Of a stretch of DNA of 64,000 nucleotides, positions 7,988-15,802 are shown in pieces. A program made the translations under genes and the position numbers. This DNA comes from Caldinitratiruptor microaerophilus (lineage in GTDB: Bacteria; Bacillota; Sulfobacillia; Symbiobacteriales; ZC4RG38): the NCBI RefSeq assembly GCF_025999835.1, contig NZ_AP025628.1, positions 1,426,001 through 1,490,000 on the forward strand, in the 5' to 3' direction. The first letter of the stretch is position 1; every line of letters begins with the position of its first letter. Under the pieces are notes generated by a model. The model was given only the letters and a program-made list of their open reading frames with translations. It had not been told where the DNA came from and did not search any database.

Positions 7988-8814
7988 GGGCTACCTCCTC
8001 TGGGGGCCTGGGTATCCTGCAGCTCCAGCAGCACCCGCTCGACGTGGGCCTCCTCCACTAGGCGCTGGTCATGGGCGCAAGCGTCCAGGAGGCAGCTCGT
8101 GCAGATCGTGTTGATGACCCGCGGGATGCCCCGGGACTCCGTGACGATCTTGCGCAGGGCCTGCTCGGAGAAGAGGGGCCGGTCGGCGCCGGCCAGGTGG
8201 AGATGGTGCTGGATGTAGGCCAGAGTCTCGGCCTCCCCGAGGCCGGTGAGGTGGAAGCGCACCTGAACCCGCTGGGCGATGGCCTCGAAGGTGCGAAGCC
8301 GGAGCAGCCCCCGGAGTTCGCTCTGGCCGGCGAGGATGAACGTCAGCGGCGAGATGGAGTCCATGTGGAAGTTCAGGAGGAAGCGGACCTCCTGGAGCAT
8401 GGCGCCGCTGAGGAGGTGGGCCTCGTCGATGACGATCACTGGCTGACGGCCGTTGGTGGTGTAACCGTCCAGGATGGTGCGCTCGAAAAGCCGTTTCACC
8501 TCCCGCCCGTGGAACAGAGAAGGCGGGGCCACCCCAAGCTGGGTGAGCACGTCTCGGTAGAACGCGCTGGGGGTGAGACGGGAGTCGGCGATGTACACGA
8601 ACAGGTGGCGGGTCCGGTCGAGCTGATCGTACAGGGCCCGGATGGCGGTGGACTTCCCGGCGCCGACCTCACCCGTGACGACCGCGAACGCGCGGTGGCG
8701 GATGGCGTACTGGAGGCGAGCAAGCAGTTCCTGGTGCTGGGGAGCGGGGAACAGCCGGTCGGTGGGAATCTCCCTGGCGAAGGGCACCGCTTTGAGGCCG
8801 AAGTACTCGGTCAG
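7981..8814 (-). CDS. AAA+ ATPase of the transposon, ExeA/TniB-like (copy 2)
   Basis: Reading from a CTG at 8814, the first residues are (M)TEYFGLKAVPFAREIPTDRL, the characteristic opening of ExeA-type ATPases; the first ATG/GTG-type codon in frame (8787) would cut this off. The CTG overlaps the transposase stop (CTGA), suggesting coupled translation. Walker A is GEVGAGKST (about 48-56), Walker B VIVIDEAHLL (about 126-134), followed by sensor regions (FILAGQSEL) and a C-terminal helical lid. In Tn7-like and Tn5053-like systems such ATPases bind target DNA and activate the DDE transposase. Confidence 0.88.
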   Translation of the reverse strand: MTEYFGLKAVPFAREIPTDRLFPAPQHQELLARLQYAIRHRAFAVVTGEVGAGKSTAIRALYDQLDRTRHLFVYIADSRLTPSAFYRDVLTQLGVAPPSLFHGREVKRLFERTILDGYTTNGRQPVIVIDEAHLLSGAMLQEVRFLLNFHMDSISPLTFILAGQSELRGLLRLRTFEAIAQRVQVRFHLTGLGEAETLAYIQHHLHLAGADRPLFSEQALRKIVTESRGIPRVINTICTSCLLDACAHDQRLVEEAHVERVLLELQDTQAPRGGSPW

Positions 8815-10183
8815 CGTGACGGCTCACCGTCCTTGTGGCCGACCAGGCGAGCGTAAGAGGTCTGACCCAGGCGGCGCTGCTTCTCGGCCTCGTGGTGCTT
8901 GCGGGCCAGGGTGAGGAAGTTCATCCCGTCGCTGGACGGGGGTTGGGCCGGGGCAGGGACGGCGTGGTGGTGAGTGCGGCGGAGCTGGAGGGGGGCAGCG
9001 TCCGGGAAACGCTTTCCCTCGTGCCAGACCTGGATCTGGCTGAGGTCGTAGGGGTCGTAGCGCAGGAGCACCCGGTGGCCGCTGAGGGCGGCGTCGACCT
9101 CGTAGCGGTTCCCATGCAGGGAGAAGCATCCGGTCTTGTCGACGACCCGCTGCTCCTCCCAGAGGAACACCTCCCGCAGGGCCGTAGGGTCGATGCGGCG
9201 CAAGGGCTCGGTGTCCGCCTCGAACCGCTGGCGGGGGGTCTGGTGGGTGCTGCCGTGGGGGCGACTGAGGTAGGCCACCTCGAGCCAGGCCCAGAAGAAC
9301 TCGTTGAGTTCGTCCAGGGTGCGGAGCTGGCCGGCTTCGACCAGCGCGTGCGCTTCGGGCGGACGTACTGGAAAAACTTTTCAACCTTTCCCCGCCCCTG
9401 GGGTCGGTAGGGGCGGGAGTGGCTGAGGCGGATCCCGAGCTTGGCGCAGATCCGGGCCAGGTGGCGGGTGGAGTAGATCGCCCCGTTGTCCACGTAGATC
9501 TGGCGGGGCAGGCCGTAGCGGAGGATGGTGCGTTTGAGGCAGTCCTCCAGGCGGGGGAGCTTCTCCTCGAAATACATCTGGCCGTAAACGACTCGGCTAT
9601 GGTCGTCGAGGAAAGCCATGAGGTAGACTTGGCGCCGCTTCCCGGGTTGTCCCGGCACCGGCAGCGACAGGGCGTGCAGGACGTCTCCTTGCCACAGGTC
9701 GTTGCGGTGTTGGGCCTCAAACCGGCGGAGCAAACTCCGGGCGGCTTTGCTGCGCAACTCCTGGCGGGTGCAGCCTGCCCGGGCCAGGTAGCGGCCCAGG
9801 GTGGTGCGTTTGAGACGCCCGGGTGCGACCTTTCCGTCCAGCTCGAGCAAGGCGATGATCTGTTGCACACTGCGGTCGGGCACCGCCCGCCGCAAGGCGA
9901 TCGCCGCTTCCAGGACCTCCGGGGGAACGGCCCGTCCCTGGTCCGCATCCGCCCGGGTGTGCGGTTTGAGCCCCTCGAACCCGTGCTGCCGGTAGGCCTG
10001 GACCCAGCGCTGCAGCGTCCTGAGCCCGACTCGGGTCTTGTCACTGGAAGGGATCTCGTGCGGGTGCCCGGCGATCTCCCGCAACAGGCGCTGGCGCTCG
10101 GACGGGCTCAGGTTCTGGGTCAGTACGGGGGCGATGAGGCTCCAGCGGAAGGTGGCGATCTCTTCCCGCTGCTGCTCGTCCAT
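8811..10183 (-). pseudogene. DDE transposase, frameshifted by a 13-bp deletion (copy 2)
   Basis: The frame from ATG 10183 is identical to copy 1 through all three catalytic acids (Asp167, Asp232, Glu268; ...GKVEKFFQYVR), then loses the true frame near 9357. The bases GCAGCTTTGTACC present in copy 1 (about 11133-11145) are missing here; the deletion is bounded by CC on both sides. The downstream frame to the stop at 8811 encodes the normal Mu-type C-terminal beta-barrel domain. The shifted protein would keep the catalytic core but lose the barrel and the ATPase-interacting tail, so it is probably inactive. Confidence 0.9.
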
Positions 10184-10280
10184 GGAATCCCTCCCCTGCT
10201 GGCGTCGTTGCCGCCATTATGGCCGGCACGCCGAGCCAGCCGGGAGGGACAAAGTTTGTGGTGGGGGGTATAGCCGTACC

Positions 10281-10895
10281 TCACAGGGGTGCCGGCGCCT
10301 CGCAAAAACTGTTCAGGAACGCAAACAGCCCACGGTGGCGGACAGGGTCCACAGGCATCTGCCGCCGGAGCCAGTCACCCAGCGCGAGCAAAAAGTGGAG
10401 GGCGGCGTCGGGACCCTCGTGGCGGGGGACCAGCGTGAAGACGTCGACGGCGGGTCGCTGTTCCAGCAGCCAGGCGGTCAGGAACTGTCCCCAAGTCCCC
10501 GCGATACCGCGAACCGTACGCACCCACCGGCGCAACGTTCGCTCCGACACCACACTGACCGCCGGTGAACTGATTTCCCAGGCGAGATCCCTCCACGACC
10601 TCCCTTGCTGAAGGCGCCGGCGCACGACCACTTCCCGCAGCAGCGTGACAAAGCGGGCGTACGGACACAGAAAGTCCGGCAGGACTGAGCACGTGTGCTT
10701 GCACCGGGGACAGAACCAGCGGTAGATGGGGATGCGGTAGATGCGCCGGCGGGTAACCACTGACCGATGGTGGGCGCCATGCTCCCGCATCTGCCGGCCG
10801 CAGCCTGCACAACGAAGCGCCAGTGCGGGTCCGTCACGGCCGTACCGGCGTAAGTACGCTTTGACTGAGACCGCAAGGGGCAGTATGATGGACAC
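10281..10895 (-). CDS. DUF6431-like zinc-ribbon protein (copy 2)
   Basis: This is the same 204-residue protein as at 6017-6631, with GTG start at 10895 and GAGGAGTT upstream. The two Cys pairs and helix-turn-helix-like segment are intact. A 97-bp gap separates it from the transposase gene. Both copies remain readable although both transposase genes are broken. Confidence 0.75.
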   Translation of the reverse strand: MSIILPLAVSVKAYLRRYGRDGPALALRCAGCGRQMREHGAHHRSVVTRRRIYRIPIYRWFCPRCKHTCSVLPDFLCPYARFVTLLREVVVRRRLQQGRSWRDLAWEISSPAVSVVSERTLRRWVRTVRGIAGTWGQFLTAWLLEQRPAVDVFTLVPRHEGPDAALHFLLALGDWLRRQMPVDPVRHRGLFAFLNSFCEAPAPL

Positions 10896-10916
10896 GCAGA
10901 GGTAACTCCTCTGAAG

Positions 10917-10957
10917 CCTGCCCCGGGGCTTGGCTGCGAAACTCGACCCGGGGCAGG
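10917..10957 (-). terminator. Hairpin upstream of the DUF6431 gene (copy 2)
   Basis: This is the mirror copy of the 11-bp stem at 5955-5995, with the same stem and loop. Confidence 0.5.
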
Positions 10958-11095
10958 TGTCTTTATTTCCACCCCCCGCGCGAAAAGGGGGAGGCTCGAC
11001 CTCCCCAGGCTCTTCCACACCCATCTCCTCGTCCCCTTCCAGCGCCAACCACTCCGGTCAACGCGGCGACAAATAGCGTGGGCGAAAACACCAGG

Positions 11096-11694
11096 GGCGG
11101 GGAAAGGTTGAAAAGTTTTTCCAGTACGTCCGCCGCAGCTTTGTACCCGAAGCGCACGCGCTGGTCGAAGCCGGCCAGCTCCGCACCCTGGACGAACTCA
11201 ACGAGTTCTTCTGGGCCTGGCTCGAGGTGGCCTACCTCAGTCGCCCCCACGGCAGCACCCACCAGACCCCCCGCCAGCGGTTCGAGGCGGACACCGAGCC
11301 CTTGCGCCGCATCGACCCTACGGCCCTGCGGGAGGTGTTCCTCTGGGAGGAGCAGCGGGTCGTCGACAAGACCGGATGCTTCTCCCTGCATGGGAACCGC
11401 TACGAGGTCGACGCCGCCCTCAGCGGCCACCGGGTGCTCCTGCGCTACGACCCCTACGACCTCAGCCAGATCCAGGTCTGGCACGAGGGAAAGCGTTTCC
11501 CGGACGCTGCCCCCCTCCAGCTCCGCCGCACTCACCACCACGCCGTCCCTGCCCCGGCCCAACCCCCGTCCAGCGACGGGATGAACTTCCTCACCCTGGC
11601 CCGCAAGCACCACGAGGCCGAGAAGCAGCGCCGCCTGGGTCAGACCTCTTACGCTCGCCTGGTCGGCCACAAGGACGGTGAGCCGTCACGCTGA
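11096..11694 (+). pseudogene. DDE transposase, C-terminal 199 residues (copy 1, after the insertion)
   Basis: This part continues from Gln262 with GRGKVEKFFQYVRRSFVPEA, which contains catalytic Glu268, then the Mu-type C-terminal beta-barrel (LREVFLWEEQRVVDKTGCF, LSQIQVWHEGKRF) and a basic tail ending at 11694. It includes the 13 bp missing from copy 2 and is in frame throughout. Separated from its start by copy 2, it cannot give a complete enzyme. Confidence 0.9.
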
Positions 11695-12524
11695 CCGAGT
11701 ACTTCGGCCTCAAAGCGGTGCCCTTCGCCAGGGAGATTCCCACCGACCGGCTGTTCCCCGCTCCCCAGCACCAGGAACTGCTTGCTCGCCTCCAGTACGC
11801 CATCCGCCACCGCGCGTTCGCGGTCGTCACGGGTGAGGTCGGCGCCGGGAAGTCCACCGCCATCCGGGCCCTGTACGATCAGCTCGACCGGACCCGCCAC
11901 CTGTTCGTGTACATCGCCGACTCCCGTCTCACCCCCAGCGCGTTCTACCGAGACGTGCTCACCCAGCTTGGGGTGGCCCCGCCTTCTCTGTTCCACGGGC
12001 GGGAGGTGAAACGGCTTTTCGAGCGCACCATCCTGGACGGTTACACCACCAACGGCCGTCAGCCAGTGATCGTCATCGACGAGGCCCACCTCCTCAGCGG
12101 CGCCATGCTCCAGGAGGTCCGCTTCCTCCTGAACTTCCACATGGACTCCATCTCGCCGCTGACGTTCATCCTCGCCGGCCAGAGCGAACTCCGGGGGCTG
12201 CTCCGGCTTCGCACCTTCGAGGCCATCGCCCAGCGGGTTCAGGTGCGCTTCCACCTCACCGGCCTCGGGGAGGCCGAGACTCTGGCCTACATCCAGCACC
12301 ATCTCCACCTGGCCGGCGCCGACCGGCCCCTCTTCTCCGAGCAGGCCCTGCGCAAGATCGTCACGGAGTCCCGGGGCATCCCGCGGGTCATCAACACGAT
12401 CTGCACGAGCTGCCTCCTGGACGCTTGCGCCCATGACCAGCGCCTAGTGGAGGAGGCCCACGTCGAGCGGGTGCTGCTGGAGCTGCAGGATACCCAGGCC
12501 CCCAGAGGAGGTAGCCCGTGGTGA
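11691..12524 (+). CDS. AAA+ ATPase of the transposon, ExeA/TniB-like (copy 1)
   Basis: It is identical to the copy-2 ATPase: CTG start at 11691 within the CTGA overlap with the transposase stop (next start in frame GTG 11718), Walker A GEVGAGKST, Walker B VIVIDEAHLL. In copy 1 the normal promoter side has been separated from it by copy 2, so expression depends on read-through or a local promoter. Confidence 0.88.
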   Translation: MTEYFGLKAVPFAREIPTDRLFPAPQHQELLARLQYAIRHRAFAVVTGEVGAGKSTAIRALYDQLDRTRHLFVYIADSRLTPSAFYRDVLTQLGVAPPSLFHGREVKRLFERTILDGYTTNGRQPVIVIDEAHLLSGAMLQEVRFLLNFHMDSISPLTFILAGQSELRGLLRLRTFEAIAQRVQVRFHLTGLGEAETLAYIQHHLHLAGADRPLFSEQALRKIVTESRGIPRVINTICTSCLLDACAHDQRLVEEAHVERVLLELQDTQAPRGGSPW

Positions 12525-12844
12525 CAGACTTTCGCCTGCAACACGCCGGGGTTTCACTCCGGCTTTACGGGTACGAGATCACCGACCTGCTCGACCTGCT
12601 GGAGGCCGCCATCCGGCAGGCCACGACCGGAGATGGGGTCCGGCGCGGCCAGGCGGTCACGGCGTTCATCCTGGGCTACCGTCTGCTCCACCGGTTACGG
12701 GACCTGAAGAGCCGGCCCACGTGCCGGCTCGACCTTCCCGTCTTCCGGTATATCGAGGACTACGAGCATTGGTGGTGGCGCCTCTACCGGGAGTTCGTTC
12801 ACAGCCCCGGGGTCAACCACCCGTACGGCCCTGGTGGATTCTAG
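12518..12844 (+). CDS. 108-residue transposon protein of unknown function (copy 1)
   Basis: GTG start at 12518 overlaps the ATPase stop; AGAGGAGG lies upstream. It is the same protein as at 7661-7987. About 145 bp without genes separate it from the element's right end. Confidence 0.65.
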   Translation: MVTDFRLQHAGVSLRLYGYEITDLLDLLEAAIRQATTGDGVRRGQAVTAFILGYRLLHRLRDLKSRPTCRLDLPVFRYIEDYEHWWWRLYREFVHSPGVNHPYGPGGF

Positions 12845-12989
12845 TGGCTGCCGGCCCTGCATTTCGGACTCTGGGGCGCATCCTTACCACGGGCTGCGCC
12901 CCTTCAGCGCCAGCGGACCGGTCACATCTCATGAACGGCCATGACATCGTCGCTGGTCACCGGAGCGACAAATAGCGCGGGCAGCAACA

Positions 12990-13936
12990 GCGGCGAAGGG
13001 CTCGTTGATCTCGTAGAGGTCGATCTCGCCGAGGTCCACCCCGGTGCAGGCGACCAGCTCCCGCAGCGCAGCCATCGGCCCCGTGCCCGGAAGGTCGGGA
13101 GGCACCCCGACGGCGACGACCTCGACCAGCCGGCCGAGGGCACGGGGAACGCCGCGCCAAGCCGGTTCCGGTCGCTCCAGGACCTCCGGACCGGCCAGGA
13201 CCAGCGCGGCCGCCCCGTCGCTGTGGCGGCAGGCGTTGCCGGCCGTGACGGTGCCGTCGGGCCGGAAGGCGGGTGGGAGCCGCCGGAGCGCAGCCGGCGG
13301 CAGCGGGCGGCGCAGGGTCTCATCCCGGGCGACCACCCGAGGGGGCTCGTCCGGGCCCGGCACCGGGACCGGGACGATTTCCTCATCGAACAGCCCGGCG
13401 GCGGCCGCCGCCAGGAAGCGCTGCTGGCTTCGCCGGGCCCAGGCGTCCTGCGCCTCCCGCGGGATCCCGTACGCTCGGGCCACCGCCTCCGCCGCCTCAC
13501 CCATGTCGGGATCGCCCAGCGACGGGGGCGTAAAGCGGGGACGCGCCAGGCGGGAGCCGTCCGGCGCAAGGCGCACCGGCTCCTGGCTGGTGCTCTCCAC
13601 GCCGCCGGCCACGTAGCACCGGCCGGCCCCGCTCCGGATGAGGGCCGCGGCCAGCCGGACCGCCTCCAGTCCGCCGGCGCACTGCCGGTCGACCGTGAAG
13701 CCGGGCACCCAGACCGGCAGCCCGGCCTCCAGCAGCGCGAGCCGGGCGATGTTGCCGCCCGGCCCGACCGCATTCCCGAAGATCACCTCGTCGACCGCCT
13801 CCGGGCCGATCCCGGCCTGATCGATCGCCGCCCGGATCGCCGGCGCCGCCAGGTCCTCCGGCGGCAGAGACCGGAACCGGCCGTTTCGCTTGCCGACCGG
13901 GGTGCGCTTCGCACCCAGGATGAAGACGTCGCGCAC
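12990..13936 (-). pseudogene. Thiolase (acetyl-CoA acetyltransferase), C-terminus removed by the transposon
   Basis: The 315 residues match a thiolase: KRTPVGKRNGRF at the start, the acyl-accepting cysteine in VDRQCAGGLEA, GNACRHSDGAAALVL, and YEINEPFAAV at the very edge. Thiolases have ~390 residues; the last ~75, with the catalytic His (GHPxG) and second Cys, are missing because the transposon end starts at 12989, so the enzyme should be inactive. GTG start at 13936, only 22 bp behind the bioY stop, shows they form one operon. In Bacillus, yhfS (thiolase) and yhfT (acyl-CoA ligase) lie with the bioY paralogue yhfU in the BirA regulon; this looks like the same set, cut short. Confidence 0.88.
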
Positions 13937-13958
13937 GGCCCGAACCCGCCCGCCTCGC

Positions 13959-14537
13959 CTATGCGGCGCGATCCTCCGCCCGGCCAGGCGCGTAGCGGCG
14001 CCGGACCTGCACCGCCACCGCCGAGGCCACCAGGGCCTTCAGCAGGTCGCCGGGAACGAAGATCAGCGCCCCGCCCACCAGCGCCTCCTTGAACGTCCGG
14101 CCCGTGACCAGGGCCAGCACCGGGGCCCCGATCAGGTAGACGAGGAGAATCCCGCCCACCACGTTGGCCACGAGGTAGCCCCAGAATCGCCCCGGCGGCA
14201 CCCGTTCGACCAGCCAGCCGATCGTGTAGGCCGCCAGCGGCCAGCTCAGGATGTATCCCCCGCTCGGCCCGAACAGGTACCCCGCGCCGCCGCGGCCACC
14301 GGCCAGGACGGGTACGCCGGCCACCAGCAGAACCAGGAAGACCAGGAGCGCCAGGCCGCCCGTGCGGCGCCCCAGCAGGGAACCGGCCAGCATCACCCCC
14401 AGCGTCTGCAGGGTGATGGGTACCGGGCTGATGGGGAGGGTGAGCGGCGGAACCATGCCCAGGGCCGCGACCACAGCGGCAAAAAGGCCGGCCAGGACCA
14501 CCTGCCGTACCGTACGGCTGCTCTGTGCGCTGCTCAC
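13959..14537 (-). CDS. bioY: BioY, biotin-uptake S component of an ECF transporter
   Basis: From GTG 14537 the protein has 192 residues and about six membrane segments, with BioY signatures: ISPVPITLQTLGVMLAG near the N-terminus and GYLFGPSGGYILSWPLAAY in the middle. BioY binds biotin and works with the shared EcfA/EcfA'/EcfT energy module or alone. An AGGAAAGGAAG stretch lies upstream of the GTG. A longer frame starting in the BirA box region is less likely because the operator would then be coding. The preceding BirA box implies repression when biotin is plentiful. Confidence 0.93.
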   Translation of the reverse strand: MSSAQSSRTVRQVVLAGLFAAVVAALGMVPPLTLPISPVPITLQTLGVMLAGSLLGRRTGGLALLVFLVLLVAGVPVLAGGRGGAGYLFGPSGGYILSWPLAAYTIGWLVERVPPGRFWGYLVANVVGGILLVYLIGAPVLALVTGRTFKEALVGGALIFVPGDLLKALVASAVAVQVRRRYAPGRAEDRAA

Positions 14538-14602
14538 GTCCGGTCCCGCTTCCTTTCCTGCGACGGTTTGCCAGGGTCCAACGTATCCCAGGGCCGGCGA
14601 AA

Positions 14603-14632
14603 TGTCAACCCAATATCCGACTAAGGTTGACA
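14603..14632 (-). promoter_or_regulatory. BirA operator upstream of bioY
   Basis: TGTCAACC (14603-14610) and its exact inverse GGTTGACA (14625-14632) are separated by 14 bp. This fits the Firmicute BirA box, TGTtAAC-N14-16-GTTaACA. It lies 66 bp upstream of the bioY start. Biotinyl-AMP-loaded BirA dimers bind such sites and repress. Confidence 0.88.
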
Positions 14633-14728
14633 ATCCGGCCCCACGTCGGGCGCTCAGGGGAACCGCGCGGCCTCGGATGGGGCCGTCACTGCGGCGCAGA
14701 CGATGCGACGGCGCCGGAGCGCCGCGCG

Positions 14729-15280
14729 CTACTCCTCCCCGAAGAGATCCCGGAGCCGGCAGGTGAACCCTGGCAGAACGGGCTCCTCCACCACCGCCTC
14801 GCCCTCCCTCCAGGTTCGCGGCGGCTGTCCCGGCGCGTGGCGCATGAGCGTCCGGGCCTCCGGCTCCACGACCGACACGGCCCGCACGCCGTCCTCGAGG
14901 TACTGCCGGATTTTCCGGCTCAGGTCCGGCTCCGAGGGGTCATGGACCTCCACGGCAAGGTCCGGCGGAATGCTGGTGAAGCCGCTTGTGTCTCCAACGC
15001 GAGCCGTCCGTTCGGTCGAGTAAAAGGCCACGTCGGGAGCACGCAGTACGTCCGGCTCACGGCGGACGAAAAAGCCGGACTCGCCAGACAATACCTCGCC
15101 CAGCCGCTGCGGGTAGACGAACTGGCTGAGGACAAAAGCTACCCGGTTTGTAACCTTCCCGTGCCGCCACCCCGCCGGCGCCATGATGACCAGCTCCCCC
15201 TCGTCGATCTCGTAGCGCCACCCCTCGGGGAGCCGGTTCAGTTCCTCGGCGGTCCAGGGCTTCCTCGTGCCGACGCTCAC
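14729..15280 (-). CDS. Uma2-family (DUF820) putative restriction-like nuclease
   Basis: The 183 residues fit the Uma2 family, a PD-(D/E)XK-type fold: WTAEELNRLPEG, YEIDEGELVIMAPAGWRHGKV, the acidic strand RAPDVAFYS, and LAVEVHDPSEPDLSRKI with the E..K pair. The family is frequent in cyanobacteria and some Firmicutes and its biological role is unknown. A close paralogue lies at 53248-53805. It stands alone, with no partner gene. Confidence 0.85.
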   Translation of the reverse strand: MSVGTRKPWTAEELNRLPEGWRYEIDEGELVIMAPAGWRHGKVTNRVAFVLSQFVYPQRLGEVLSGESGFFVRREPDVLRAPDVAFYSTERTARVGDTSGFTSIPPDLAVEVHDPSEPDLSRKIRQYLEDGVRAVSVVEPEARTLMRHAPGQPPRTWREGEAVVEEPVLPGFTCRLRDLFGEE

Positions 15281-15802
15281 CGGCGCGCCCCGAGTACTCT
15301 CTTCAGCTCAGTGCAATATGGCGACGTCGAATGGTGCACCCCACACCAGGACGCCCCCCTTCTCGACGAGGCCCTCGCCCCTGGTGGCGAAGCGGGCCGT
15401 AGCGAGATGGTCTCGGCTGGCAGGTCGCAGGCCGGGATGCGGTCGACGATCGCGTTAGTGTGGTTCGCGCCCACCCCGAGGTACAGGCACACAGAAAGCC
15501 GCGAGACGGCGCAGGTCGGGGTGGCGCACGTCGAGCACCGGCCGGTAGCGGAGGCGAGCCAAACGAGCATCGGCACCTGCACGGCGAGCTGGAGGGGCAC
15601 GCCGGCCACCGCCGCGGGAAACCGCTGATCACTCCGAGGAAGCGGAAGGACGAACGCCGAATCGGCCGGTCTATTCCGGATATAGCGATTGACAGGGCGG
15701 GCCTAATCCCAGCTATCACAAGAGAAGTGTACGACGACACCATCGCGGTCGCTCTTGTCTTGCAGCGAACGGTAAGGTTAACCCTCTACCAACCAAGTAG
15801 AC
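15281..15802. other. Gap with possible decayed coding sequence
   Basis: A reverse-strand stretch (about 15280-15609) reads as a hydrophobic segment (PLQLAVQVPMLVWLASATGR), then continues with improbable composition; another frame takes over further up. This suggests the remains of a membrane protein gene, but the family cannot be named. GC content falls sharply from about 15700 on. Confidence 0.35.

Larger units (their letters stand above)
7516..11090 (-). mobile_element. Tn7/Tn5053-like DDE element, copy 2 (nested, reversed)
   Basis: This complete 3575-bp copy lies in reverse orientation inside the transposase gene of copy 1. Its terminal repeats are at 7516-7540 and 11066-11090. It matches copy 1 nearly base for base in all genes but lacks 13 bp in the transposase gene (near 9357), which frameshifts it. 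Its four genes run right to left: DUF6431-like, transposase (broken), ATPase, 108-aa protein. Confidence 0.93.
5822..12989 (+). mobile_element. Tn7/Tn5053-like DDE element, copy 1 (host of a nested insertion)
   Basis: Copy 1 consists of 5822-7515 and 11096-12989, about 3.59 kb once copy 2 and the duplicated CCAGG are removed. Its ends are 25-bp imperfect inverted repeats starting TGTT and sharing CGCTATTTGTCGC. Gene order is DUF6431-like protein, DDE transposase, AAA ATPase, 108-aa protein. The transposase-ATPase pair and TGT...ACA ends match the Tn7/Tn5053/Mu-like class. The outer flanks show no duplication: 5 bp to the left are CAAGC (5817-5821), to the right GCGGC (12990-12994). The host genes on both sides are truncated, so a deletion, inversion or exchange with another copy has happened here. 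Confidence 0.92.

Noticed and set aside
5822-12989. Composite transposon with cargo between two IS copies
   Set aside because: The two copies are not side by side with cargo; the second is inside the first, proved by the CCAGG duplication within the transposase gene.
12941-14092. 383-residue forward frame across the thiolase and bioY genes
   Set aside because: It is antisense to two recognisable genes and starts within the transposon end.
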